64,000 bases of DNA. Source: Artocarpus heterophyllus (Eukaryota; Streptophyta; Magnoliopsida; Rosales; Moraceae). The notes beneath the pieces were generated by a model that saw nothing but the letters and a program-made list of their open reading frames with translations, made no database searches and was not told where the DNA came from. Every line of letters begins with the position of its first letter. Positions within the stretch are counted from its first letter, which is position 1. Positions 1 through 11,324 of the stretch are shown here, in pieces. A program made the position numbers and the translations under genes. The stretch is from positions 6,905,219 to 6,969,218 of the forward strand of contig CM046341.1 of assembly GCA_025403435.1 (NCBI GenBank), read 5' to 3'.

Positions 1-1
1 G

Positions 2-79
2 AAGACACTTTCTGGGAGAGTCTTCGAAAGGCATGTGGAAGCTACGGGGATGCGAAATTTGCAGTATTTACTCACTTAG
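2..79 (+). CDS. Ty1/copia polyprotein, last 25 codons (partial)
   Basis: The frame starting at base 2 stays open to a TAG at 77-79 and includes GRVFERHVEATGM, which resembles the extreme C-terminus of copia Pol after the RNase H domain. A purine-rich tract follows at once, which is the usual order at the 3' end of a copia element (Pol stop, polypurine tract, 3' LTR). Only the tail lies in this window; the rest of the element is to the left. The piece is too short to judge whether the element is intact, but this segment has no lesion. Confidence 0.72.
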   Translation, partial: KTLSGRVFERHVEATGMRNLQYLLT

Positions 80-93
80 TGCAAGTGGGAGAT
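80..93 (+). other. Polypurine tract of copia element
   Basis: A purine-rich stretch, GCAAGTGGGAGAT, lies between the Pol stop codon and the first base of the LTR (TGTTAG at 94). This is the plus-strand primer site used in reverse transcription of LTR retrotransposons. Confidence 0.65.
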
Positions 94-1528
94 TGTTAGA
101 CATGTATGCTCTAAGGAGTAAAAATGTAATACGTTTTTGGAGACATTTTTATCAATAAAGAATTTATTCATTTATATATACCAAATATTGTCCTCTTTAC
201 GTTCATATTTGTTGAATGTATGATAAGCAAACAGTAGTCTGAGACTATCAGTCTAAACCTTAAGAGTTGGGCATATGATGGGATGATTATGCGGTAGACA
301 CGACTCTTAAGGTGATGGTCTAAAATATATGATCCGCAATCGAGGGAATAAAGTTGGGCGCTTTATTCATGTAAAGATTGTTATGTTGTCTATATCCCTT
401 TTGGGAGATGGTTTGTCTTGGCCATCGGAGTTGGACTCCGTGAATAGAAACATTGGCGCGTTGTCATAGGTGACGATGTGTTGGATCGGGACATAAAGTG
501 AATTGATTTGGATTAATAATTCTGTCTTGGCAAATCGATTCACTTTAGACAATCATTTGTATTGTATCTTAATCCTGAGATGAATAATGGGCCCGTTGTC
601 TCGATTTGTGTCTTTTGATGTACCAATGGGTGACTCCCACATCTCTATAGTGGCATGCATGCCGGTACGTTGGAGGCATGACTCTTGGTAGCGTAGACTT
701 GTTATTCATAGATATGGAATCCATAGCTCCTCTTTAGGAGTAATGATATCCTCTTATATGCGTTGTCCTGTAATTGGAAAACTGGAGCGCTCAACCATTT
801 GGATACATAGGTGTAACCGAATGGTATACTATCTTTGGATGGTAAGTTTTCTAATGGTGAGACAATGGAACGTAAGATAAAAATAATCGGGAAGGTAAGA
901 CAGAACTTGTCCTTAAGCCGATTATAGATGATCATATGGGGATGCGATACACTATGATATGTCATGGAGACTTAGCTACACGAGCTTCGTAATTCTATAA
1001 AGTTTGAGAGTGCAGCTCCAAGCTTTTAGTGGAGTAGCGTTGGAGTTGATAATTGTGAAATGTATATCTGGGATATTGGGTTTCATAATTATCATGAGCT
1101 TGAACTTTATAGGTCCATTTTGGTCCCCTTTGCTAGCTCACAAAATCCTGTAACGACACGGCGTGCTTTTCCAATAATTGGTGACTTATGTCGGATTTAT
1201 CAGATTGGTTTAAAATTTATAAGAATCAAATGATTCATGTCTGTTTATCGGTTGAATTAATTATGTAAGAAATTAATTCAAGATGAACTTGTTGAATTAT
1301 GGCGTTCGGATAATTCTTGTCTGTTTATCGGTTGTTTTAATTTTGGACAATTAGAACAAGATAAACTTGTAGAATTATTATGAATTGATTTATTTTCTTA
1401 GAGATTATCTTGATAAAGTTTGTTTTGATCAGATATCTTTTCTATTGGGCTATTTGAATCAAAACTGAGACTTTATCCTTTAGAATCTCGGGTGGAAAAT
1501 AAAAGATTCGCGGAGATTTTTTCTCGGC

Positions 1529-1616
1529 AGTTCGGCATGCTGGATGACGTGTTCGGCCTGCCGAACTGGCCAGTTCGGCCTGCCTATCTCACAGTTCGGC
1601 ATGCCGACCGCGACAG
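1529..1616. repeat. GC-rich palindrome cluster in copia LTR
   Basis: Four copies of a TTCGGC(C/A)TGCC-type motif lie within 90 bases. One is a near-perfect palindrome (GTTCGGCCTGCCGAAC). They sit about 120-200 bases upstream of the LTR TATA box, in otherwise AT-rich DNA. A similar cluster in reverse-complement form occurs at 55459-55545. Function is unknown; an enhancer-like role in the LTR promoter is only a guess. Confidence 0.6.
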
Positions 1617-1726
1617 TTAAGATTACGCGTTTTTCACGCGTATCTTATCAGATATTGATCCAAACTTGATTCTGTTTCGATTTTTGAGACCTAATCTGAT
1701 ATGGACTGACCCCAAGGACCAATAGG

Positions 1727-1734
1727 TATAAAAA
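1727..1734 (+). promoter_or_regulatory. TATA box of copia LTR
   Basis: TATAAAAA followed by GGGAGTGAG lies near the 3' side of the LTR and precedes a region that would be the R/U5 leader. Position and sequence fit the LTR promoter core. Confidence 0.55.
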
Positions 1735-2128
1735 GGGAGTGAGTCTAATGATTTACTCAGATCAATTTGAGAGATTAAGAGTGATACTCTTCTAGTGAGC
1801 ATCTGAAAACTCCCTGAGAGCTTTTGTTCACAAATCACGAACACTAGCTTTGGGTTCTCTCTATTGGTTGGAAGGAGAGTCACCGGTGGAAGAGCTGTAC
1901 GTGTGAGCCCACACTCACTCCGGTTGTGGATAGAGAATAGCAAAGAAGACCAGTTGGTTGAGGCTCTTCTGGAACGTTACTTCTCTACACAGGTCGCAGA
2001 GGTTCTTCGGCATACTGAGGTTAGTAAGATCTGTTTAATTTATACATATAACATGTCAAACTTGTGTTTTGGAAATTACTCTGATAGAAAATTTTTTTAA
2101 AATTCCTCTGCGCACTTTGTTTCCAACA

Positions 2129-3900
2129 GTCCAAAATCAGGTAAATTTTCAAAGTGCTTCACATTTTACCTTTGTTTCCTAATCTAGAAGGCTCCTTTGA
2201 AGTTGAAATTTTAAGGAAAAGTTCATTTATATGTTATTTAAATCCTCCTAAAACAGTTTTAGCAAGTTCAATTTGGTTTGGGAGTTATAGTCTTAAAACT
2301 AAATCTAGTTCTTGAAATGTTGTGGTTTGTGATGGTTTTGATATTTTGAGAATTTAAAATTTATTCATAGTTGGGAAATAGGTGTTTCAAGGTATAATTA
2401 AGCTTTAGGGAGTCTTAAAATATAGGAGGAAATTATGGCAAAATATTTAGGATAAAGTTTGGATCATTTCAGACTAAAACGAGCTTAAAAGGAGGTTGAA
2501 ATGGTCCCCCTGGGCTAGCTGGCCGCTACAGGCCAGCAGCCTGCACACAAGGCCTACACCCAGGGCCTACGTGCAGCCTGTGTACATGGATAGGGCTGCC
2601 TTGGCCAACCCTCGGCCAGTCCTTGGCAAGACTGTCAAGGGTTTTCGAGCCCCTAGAGTCCCTTTTTGATGCCGTTTGAAGCGTTTAAGATTTGAAAATA
2701 CCTATATGAAAATACCTATTTTCATTAACATTACCTAAAATAAATATTTAGAAATTATTTTTAATTAATAGTAATAATAATATTAATAATATAATAAAAA
2801 TTTAAGAAAATTCTAAAGGTGTCTAAAATTAAGGATTTTAGTCCCAATTTTGTTATTTTCGAACCATGAGTTCAATTGAAGTTTAATTTATAAGGATTAG
2901 GCTAGAATAAATATTTAAACTAGGAAAATGAGCTCCTTAATGTTTGATTATTAGTTATTGTCGGATTGGTGGTAATGTAAGTAGAAAGTTTCAATCTTTT
3001 AGAGGGTTGAAGTATTGGACCCCAGAAGAGCTTTATTGATAGTCTCATTGAGTAAAGTCAACAGAATTTCACATGTATCACCGTAATTGTTGTACATTTA
3101 ATGTTGTGAATTGATATGTGAAAGTTATATACATTGCACTACATGTTGTGATTTCAAATATATGCTAGCATGTAAAGAATAATGAAAAATATGAAATTGA
3201 TTATACTAATGAGTTGTGACGGGACTCCAAGCGTCAGGGACGCAATGATTAAGCATCTAGGATGCCATGTGAGATGTTAAGCATCTGGGATGCTAATGGT
3301 TTAAGCATCTGGGATGTAATATTTTTTTCTCCAGGAAACACTAAACAGTGTACATACTATGTTAAGAGTATGAAAATACAATGAAGAGTAAATGAAATGA
3401 AAAGATGATAAAGTGAAAAGTTAAAATGTAGACATATATTAATTAAGCTCATTCATTCAAATGCTACTCATGGTTACATAATTCTACTTACTGGGCATTA
3501 GCTCACTTATGTTTATGGTGATGCAGATAAAGGCACATCCCAGCACTAGTTGAGAACTAAATGGTTTGTTGGCGCACTTCTAATGCTTGAGGCTGACGTA
3601 TATAGACTAGCTGACCTATTATTTTGTGGTCTTGCTATATATGCATTTTTGGTGAGCAAAAGGGATTATATATGGTACACGGCTAAGCCTATTTTTGAGA
3701 TATGTATTATATTGTATATATTTAGCCAGCCATTTAGGGTGTATTACATATGTTTCGATATCCTCAGTAGTGAAAACTTTTTAAAAGTTCAAATTTGCCC
3801 ATATTTTCATACTCCTTTTGAATGACATATTGAGGTTAACATAAGTAAAAACGTAAGCTATAACACTACTTAATGTATTTAGATAGGTCTTTTAGGATTA
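2129..3900. repeat. Noncoding repeat-like DNA, probably part of another LTR
   Basis: There is no credible gene. The region has a GC-rich GGCC cluster around 2505-2640, a short imperfect repeat at 3249-3316, and a stretch near 3480-3560 with TACTTACTGGGCATTAGCTCAC followed by GATGCAGATAAAGG. That last arrangement resembles leaders of long plant Ty3/gypsy-type LTRs. I could not identify paired ends or a target-site duplication. Confidence 0.35.
3249..3316 (+). repeat. Three copies of a 16-base repeat
   Basis: TTAAGCATCT(A/G)GGATG occurs at 3249-3264, 3277-3292 and 3301-3316, separated by unlike spacers of 12 and 8 bases. It is a small local repeat inside repeat-derived DNA. Three units, a mismatch and unequal short spacers rule out a CRISPR array. 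Confidence 0.75.
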
Positions 3901-5000
3901 TGTTAGGTGGGTGTTGCATCTTAACACAAAACACTTTTTTTTTTTTGTTTTTCTCTCGTTGCAGTTTTGTCAAAAATGATGTAAAGATAGATATTAATTG
4001 AAATATTATTCATGCATTTTGAATTATAATTCAATTTTTGTGTGTGTCCATATATTTATATAGTAGAATGCTTACCTTTGGCCGAAGAATTTTAGTAAAT
4101 CCATTAGGCAGATTGAAGGTAACTTGAGTTTTTGTCTTTAACTCCCACTCATTTAAAGCAATAAATACAATTGGTCAAAATTTAATCAATCGAAAGATAT
4201 ATGTTATAGATTAGCAATAATAAATAATATAGTTAATAAGAATTCACTTACAATTTGAATCATCTTTTTGAAGTTAGGGCTTATGTCATGGCCAAGTGGA
4301 TCTAACCATATCACTCTATCTTTTTGGGGCTAAATGAGGACCAATATTCAATGACCACGTGGCATAAAAAAAATAACATCAGTTGACTCCTCCTTGATCT
4401 AAAAACTTACAACACATTCTTGCTCGTTCTTCAATCGCAAACTCAGCTAGGCCTGACGTGTACGAAGTGATTATAGGGTTGATGAATCGATATTTGTTGA
4501 GTTATTTTCTGACATGGTAATGGTGCTATAACAAACTATGTATAAAAAACAATGATTGTTAGACGATGATAAGTAATAAGTAAAAAGAAAAAAAAAAGAT
4601 TGTTGACAATTAATGAAATGTGTTCATATAGTTTTGTACCTCATGTATGCCATGACACAACCTACACTAGTTTGAGTAAACTTGGCAAACCAATCACTGC
4701 CCACAGTTGTGATAAAAAGGGGCATATGCTATATCTAGGTGATGTCATGAAACATCATAATTCTAATTGTATTGGTGGCATCTATGGATTGTTTCAAGTA
4801 CCTATATAAGCTCGCCATTTTCGGAGGTAGTCCTTCCAAATCATCAATTGGCTATATTACCACTATTATATTCTCCTTTTGTTGCCTCATTTCCCTCTCG
4901 TTTTTTTTTTTCACAACCTCCCTTGACTGGCTCGTCCGTAGGCATCATAAACTCTTTGCTTGGCCGACGGTGTTGGTCAATTAGAGCTTTGCTAAGTTGA
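3901..5000. other. AT-rich intergenic DNA, nothing recognised
   Basis: There are only short open frames without family resemblance, homopolymer runs (for example at 3935) and no splice or promoter structure that I can support. Confidence 0.4.
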
Positions 5001-5009
5001 ATTTACAAC

Positions 5010-5480
5010 CAAATTTGAATCCATACTTTAGGCCAAGCCATAAATCCTTTGAGAGCATAGCTCACAACCTTGTTTTCCTCTATTAGGAAAGTAAAGGTGT
5101 GTCCCTCACATAAAAGGTATTAATTGCATCGTGCATATTATCTTCTCAAAGTGCGGTACAATAAAGAATATCCGTGGGAAGAATATCCATCCATGCCCTT
5201 CCTTCTGCAATAATGGTTAATTGAAAAACACCACATTCCTCTGTTGTTGGTGGTGTTATAAGATAAGTTTCACCCTCACTAAGATTTGATGAGGGCGGCT
5301 CTGTAGGAGGTGTTGGCGTAGTATAAAGTGTTCAACTTACCTTTTTATCGATGTGTTGTTCCACCATAGGAGCGGCATTCACTTCCCCATGGATTGTGGA
5401 ATTTCCTCTGGTTTGACTTCTCATGATCTCTTCCCACTTCAAGAATTTAGACTCTAAATTTAAAAAGAAAAAAAAATTGG
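5010..5480 (-). pseudogene. Degenerate TE coding trace, possibly CACTA/Ulp1-type
   Basis: The minus strand gives broken but protein-like stretches joined by a frameshift and stops. Examples are HDAINTFYVRDTPL and, after a frame change, EENKVVSYALKGFMAWPKVW. The 'V..A...(F)..WP' ending resembles a plant domain found in CACTA/En-Spm-associated proteins, often next to a Ulp1-like protease. This is memory-based family likeness, not a proven match. At least two in-frame stops and one frameshift show that it is dead. It could also be an unrelated decayed host exon. Confidence 0.3.
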
Positions 5481-5929
5481 CTAACATTTATTATGCCCAT
5501 GAAGCATTTTCTTTCTATCTTTTTAAGTATGAAAATTGGATGAAGATATGGCGCAATTGTCAATGGTCTAGAACCCTTAGCAACTACAAAAAATTGTTAT
5601 AGTAAAATTTCTTATATGCTATATTTTTTAACTTAAAATGTATGTTTCTAGCGTTTCTCCCAACAGAAGCTTAACTACCTCCATTAACCAATACCAACGA
5701 CCACCTGTCCAATTACAACCTTCCAACGGCCGCCATAACGACTTTAGCCAATCTCCCCAACTATCCCGCCAATTTTCTGTACAATCACCCCGATAGTGGT
5801 CCACGTTTCAAACAACTCCCAAACATCTCACCGATTTTCAGTACAACCACCCCGATAATCGTCCACGTGTCAAAAGCTCCCCAAGTCCAACCCTACTTCC
5901 TTCCCTACTCTTCTCCGTCATCTTCTTCG

Positions 5930-6011
5930 TCTTCAAACTGGTCATCTCGAGCTCTGCAATTCCGTACTCTTCTCGGTCTTCAAACTGGTCATCTCGAGCT
6001 CAGCAATTCCG
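5930..6011 (+). repeat. 47-base-spaced tandem duplication upstream of pseudogene start
   Basis: The 35 bases at 5930-5964 recur at 5977-6011 with one mismatch, an offset of 47. Because 47 is not a multiple of three, the two copies are read in different frames in the only long open frame here (SSNWSSRALQ versus LQTGHLELSN). A second, 21-base-spaced repeat of CATCCTCAAAAACC (6022 and 6043) follows directly. The duplications lie at the 5' end of the decayed gene. Confidence 0.85.
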
Positions 6012-6506
6012 GTTCCAATGGCATCCTCAAAAACCTCGCTGACATCCTCAAAAACCCTAAAAACGACGTCGAATTCGTCCTCGTGAAGCAGAAACGACCG
6101 CCCAAGTTCGGCGACGATGAGTACGACTCTTTCACCGATTCCGACCTCTGGGACTTGCCGATGACGCGGTTGAACCTTCTGGAAGGAGAGTCCGAGTCTC
6201 CAATTCAGATTCATGACGCAGAATCGTGCTTGAAGAAGATTGAATTGAGGAAGTTCGATTTCAATTTGGCTCTCAAACGGGTACTTGTGAAGTTAGTACT
6301 GAGTGTTATTTTTTTCCCCTTTTCAATCTTGTTATTTTGGTCAATTTGGGGTTTATAGGTTTTGGAACAACCGGCATTTGGGGAAGCTGAATGGGGAAAT
6401 TGGTGGTTCTGGAAGCTCATTGAGGAAGCTGAGTTTGGACCAGGAACCCCTTTTCACACTCTCTTCACTTTGGGACTTTTGGTGGCTGGGGATCCCAATT
6501 TACAAG

Positions 6507-7013
6507 GTTTTTTTTAACCCATGTTTTTTTTTTTTTTTTTTGTTCCTCTATTTTTATATGCTAATTAAGAACTATAAAACCAAAAGAAAAGAAAAAAGAA
6601 AAAAAAAAACAAAAAAAAAAAAGAAAAAGAAAAAGAAAAAGAAAAGGTAGACATGAACTTGACCAAAATTTCACTCGGTTTTTATTTATTTATTTTTAAC
6701 TGTCTAATCCTTTGGGTGTGGATTTTATCTTTTATTTTTTATTTCTCTTGGGTATGATAGTGTTAGTCTTGAATCGATTTCTAGTTCTCTGTTCTGTTCT
6801 CCCACTCATTTTTCATTTAACTTTGCCTTTTCCTTTTATGGTATTAGTTCTATCATAATGTTATACAAATTGGGTAGCTTGGATAGCCTAGTTACTGTTT
6901 TAATTTCTTGCCCGAAAGTGAGTTAATCTCACTTATCTCACTAGTCTATAGTCTGCATTTACCTTTTTGCCTCTTTTGGTAACTAGGAACTGATATTGAG
7001 AAATGTAACGCAG
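6507..7013 (+). other. Pseudogene intron 2 with long purine run
   Basis: The intron lies between exon 2 (donor at 6507) and exon 3 (acceptor AG at 7012-7013). It contains a T-run at 6522-6541 and an almost uninterrupted A/G run at about 6580-6648. Nothing else is recognised. Confidence 0.55.
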
Positions 7014-9011
7014 AGTAGTGTAAGTGGATGTCTTCACAAAGTTGTTTGAACTGGCTTCTGGATGTGAAACCAAGTGGTGACCGTATAGGGCCTTTTGTAG
7101 TTGCTGGTCTTGTTAATGACTCTTTGAAGTCTAGAAAATGGAAAGTATCCCATAACTTAAATTATCAGGTATGTGTTTGTCTTTTTCACTTTTCCTCATT
7201 GCTTTTGTTCCTTTTAATTAGCTTTCTAAGGACATGCATGTATTGTAAGTGTTCTTTCAACAAAATCGATGCAAAATTTTGGGCTTGCCTGTCTTACAAA
7301 TTGTGCCTAAACGCTTGCTATTACTTCATTTTGCTGTATTTTGAGTAATTAAGAACTATATGACGAACGAATTCCTTCCACACAATCATGAATATTGGAG
7401 ATTTATACAATAATTGGTTTGCTGAAGATGATTTACAATACACTAATCAATTGAAAATATGGATTTATTGTTATATATAATATGAGTGCATATATATCTT
7501 GTAACGACCCTCCATACGTGGCCGTTACTTAACTTAAACATGTTCATGAACTTAAACATATTTATGAATAAATACAAAAATTTTGAAATAATTTTTTTTT
7601 TAAATGGATTCTCGCTATGAAATCCTTGACATGAAGCCTTAGAGAAAATAATAATTGTTTTCCTAAATCTTATTTCGTAAATCTAACATAATAACATTAA
7701 TTTATTAAAACATAATCATAGTAATTTTCTTGAACTTTTCCTTCTTTTTTTTTTAAAAATGTAAAAATAATTATTTAACAACTATTACTTCAAAGACATT
7801 TCTTAATTTAAATAAAACTATTTCCAAAACAATTTTAAATTAAATATTAAAATAAAGACCCATTTAAATGCTCTTTAAAATTTTCTTAAAAATTATTTAT
7901 ATATTTAACTTATAATTTAACATCTTAAAAATAACATATTGTTTTCTTATAAGTTAACCTTCTTAAACTAAATAAAACATAATTTCTTATAACTTAAACT
8001 TCTAAATTTAAGACACTAATTTCTTAAAGATTTTCTTTTAAACTTTCATAATAAATTCATAAAAACATATTGATAAAATTCATTTCTTAACTTAATGTAA
8101 AACTCCAATAATCCTTTGTAATTCCAAATAAACTTATAATTTTCTTACTTAAAAATTCCATGCATTTGTTGCATTGTCTCTATTCCAACATTTTTAAACC
8201 TTGAAATTCTATAAACCAAGATTGTATAATCACAATCTCGGTTTTTAAGACATAATTACATAGTTTATTTACTTATTCATACGTACATAATTTTCGTAAG
8301 GTAAAAACATGCATAATTTTGTGAAATAAAAACATGCATAAATTTGTAAAATAATGATGCGAAAATATTACTTTGCGTAAGCGGTATCCATTCCCATCTT
8401 CACCATTCGTTCGCTGCTCACCATTGCCCATCAAGTGCCGCTAACAGGTTTTCTTACTTACAGCATGAACATACTTAATGAACATTTTATGCTTGCTTAT
8501 CAACTTGATTTATACTTAATTATTTAAGCTGTATCTTATTTTCTTACTTTGGGCCCAAGTGATCGTACCAGTTGCGCGCAAGTCTTGGGAAGTTAGGGTT
8601 TGCGAGGTCCCAACGACACCAAGATCATTTATTACTTTAACATGGAGCCTCCCCGTGGGTCGAGAAGTTGGTATGACACCCTTAACTTGTCTCATAAGTT
8701 TCACTTGTCTTATTGTGTGTATGCAGTATGACTTATCATTACATAACATCACAATTTCGTAATTGATGAATTGTAAATCATAATCATACTTAACTTGAAG
8801 GTGATTTGACGATATAATTTAGATATTGCATACGTCGCTCATTAATTACAACATCATCATCATAGCTTATCACACCAGGTCATAACATAACATATCACAT
8901 CATAATACAAAACAATGTAACAAATCACTGATCATGCATTTTCGTAAATTTTCATGAAAATATTTAAATCATTTTATTTTTAAAACTATTCATACTTTAG
9001 GCGAGATTCCT

Positions 9012-9020
9012 ACTTACCTG
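9012..9020 (-). promoter_or_regulatory. Consensus 5' splice site in solo LTR
   Basis: The minus strand reads CAG/GTAAGT, the optimal plant 5' splice site. The same site, in the same context (AGGCGAGATTCCTACTTACCTG on plus), occurs at 26298-26306 in the sister LTR. The homology between the two copies ends right at it. Confidence 0.5.
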
Positions 9021-11316
9021 TATAAGTGAAGTAAACTCCCCTATCAATTCAGAGTTCCTCTTTCTCTACTGAATAAATCTGTATAAACACCCATTATGAG
9101 TGTGTAAGAATTTCCCATTTTTAGGCTATTAAATTTTAGCATAACCACAAGAATTTGATCACTTTGTTAGATCGCGCCACCCCTTTATCAACTGGTCATG
9201 AGTTTCCCCATTTTTATTATAAGGATTAATTTTTACTAAATCCTCATAATATTCAAACTTTTCCTTAATTGCCATATGTTCATATCTACGTTGATAATTA
9301 ATTAATTATCTATCCTCATTTAAACCGTGAGGCATTAATCTATTAATTTAATCGTTCTTAAATTCATGATCCTTATCTTAAGTCCTATTTGGGCTTGTTT
9401 TAAATTTGTTTCCTGGGCTCGCAATTTATTTTAAGCCCATAAGCGCTAAAATGACATTATAATGTCTTATAGATTCAACCGATAAGCTGTGTATCGAGCG
9501 ATATTTTAGACTAAAACGGGTGTTGGACCCGTGCCTAACATCGTGGCATTAAAGCTCTATCGTATTGAGTTTTTATGCTTGTAAATTTAATGTTCAATTG
9601 AAAACGATTAAAGTTCATTCTTGAAATTCTTACCCGTTTAGCTTGGAATTTCAAATAAAAATCGTTGTATAACATAACACCCGAAATCGTTAACCCACTA
9701 AATCTTGGACCTATAGAACCTCTCAAAAGTAATGTAATTTCTTGGTTTAGTGAAAAATCAAATTTTAAAGTCACACGATCTTTGTTTGTAAAAACTAGTA
9801 CCAGTGGAGTAATTTTGGAAGATTTATATGAAATCACTCATTAATACAGTTTTTCATTTAAAGTTCTTTCCTCGTAAACGTCACTTGTTTTTAAATGTGC
9901 TTTAATGATTTTATTGTTTGTTCTAAAGTCCCGGTTACCATTTTGTTTTGACAAAAATTGTTTTCCGGTTAAAACTTTGAAAGTTTGCCGATTACTATTT
10001 TTGTATATCAAATTTTTAAGTCCAATTTAGAAACAATTTTTCACAAAAATTTCTTCATAAAAGTTCTTCATTCTGCTACAATCTAAAAATTTTATGTTCA
10101 ATGAAAATTGTAGTTCGGCCTTGAAACGACCCAAAATGTTAAAACAGTTTTTTGCACAAAAATGTAGTTTTTTGGACTGTTTTGAAAAACTACCGATAAC
10201 TGTATTTTAGAGGTAGATTTTGAAAAAATTTTCTTCACAAAAGTTGTTCATCTCGTCGAAATCTAAAACTTTCATGTTTTGCGAAACTTAAAATTCGGAC
10301 TCAATATGGTTCGAAATTGGCAAAACAGTTCCAGCACTGTTTGGTAGTTTTTGCAAACTGCATTTAAGCAGTTTTTGGGGCTGCCTTTAGGCAGTTTTTG
10401 GACAGTTTTTAGGCAGTCCAATAAAACTGCTCGGAAAGCTTATTTAGAGTCAAAATTGTGTTTTTTCGCAGTCACGGGTTTTTGTTCAAAACGTCAAAAA
10501 CTAAAAGTCCCGTGTTCGTTAAAGTTTTAAAAAATGATTTTAAGGCCTCCGTTTATGAGTTCAAAGTTTGTGGAAAATTTTTCCACAAACCAAAACTTAC
10601 AAAAACATAGTTCTAACACATAAATACTAACGTTTTACATGACATACAAGCATAAACTTAACTAATTAACACATAAATAATTATTACAACATATTTCCTC
10701 ACCCAATCATCAAATCTCTCATAAACTTATAAAATTTAACCTAAAAAAAATTTAGAGAAAGGTTTAGATTACTCACCCTTGATGACTATTCTTGGATGGT
10801 TGATCTTAAGACTTCTATCTCCTCTCTTTTCCTCTTCTTGAACCAACACTAAATCAAAACTTTATCATGTAAAAAAAAATCTAACTTGTCTTGGCTATCA
10901 CATAAATGGTATCTAAGCAACATTTTCTTTTCTTTGCTAAGGAAAAATAGAAAGAAAAGAGATGGTGTAGATAATACCTTGGACAATGTTCTTCACCACC
11001 TCCTTTTTCTTCTACTCTCTCTGTTTTTTTTTTCCTTTTCTTGAGCTTGCTAAATTGGTGGGAGTGAAGAAGAAAATGGAAGCACTTCCATTTCTTAGGA
11101 CTTGTCACACGGTGGAAGGAAATTGGAAAAAAATGGAAGCTCTCTCCTTTTTTTTTTTTTTTTTTTTCCTTTCTTTACTTTTAGTTTATTTGGTGGAAAC
11201 CATGGAAGTGAGAAATGGGAAAATTATTTTGGCTTTTTCTTCTCTTGGAATGCACGGGTGGGAAGGGTTTAAAGGAAGGAGAAGTGAAAAATTTATATAT
11301 CATGGCTTGAGTTCTT

Positions 11317-11324
11317 TATTTATA
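11317..11324 (-). promoter_or_regulatory. TATA box of solo LTR (minus)
   Basis: The minus strand reads GGCTATAAATAAAGAAC, followed by a leader rich in CT and CCC. The equivalent sites in sister copies are at 27898-27905 and about 16952-16958, which supports a conserved promoter position. Confidence 0.45.

Larger units (their letters stand above)
94..2128 (+). repeat. 3' LTR of a Ty1/copia element
   Basis: The segment starts TGTTAG directly after the polypurine tract and ends TTCCAACA, giving the short TGTT/AACA inverted termini expected of an LTR. It is about 2.0 kb, long for copia. A TATA box at 1727-1734 precedes a leader-like region, so U3 would be about 94-1730 and R-U5 the remainder. 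No primer-binding site follows 2128, as expected for the 3' copy where host flank begins. The flank starts GTCCA, which should be the target-site duplication; the partner lies outside the window. A GC-rich palindrome cluster sits at 1529-1616. Confidence 0.65.

Noticed and set aside
1864..2100. 78-codon frame inside the copia LTR
   Set aside because: It lies in the R/U5 part of the LTR, starts with a non-ATG codon and resembles nothing; LTR leaders often contain chance frames.
3249..3316. Short repeats as a CRISPR-like array
   Set aside because: Three 16-base units with a mismatch and spacers of 12 and 8 bases, in a plant nuclear window.
5867..6358. 163-codon frame taken as a complete gene start
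   Set aside because: The frame starts with GTG and runs past the GT donor at 6281 into the intron; no in-frame ATG exists in exon 1 before the conserved block.
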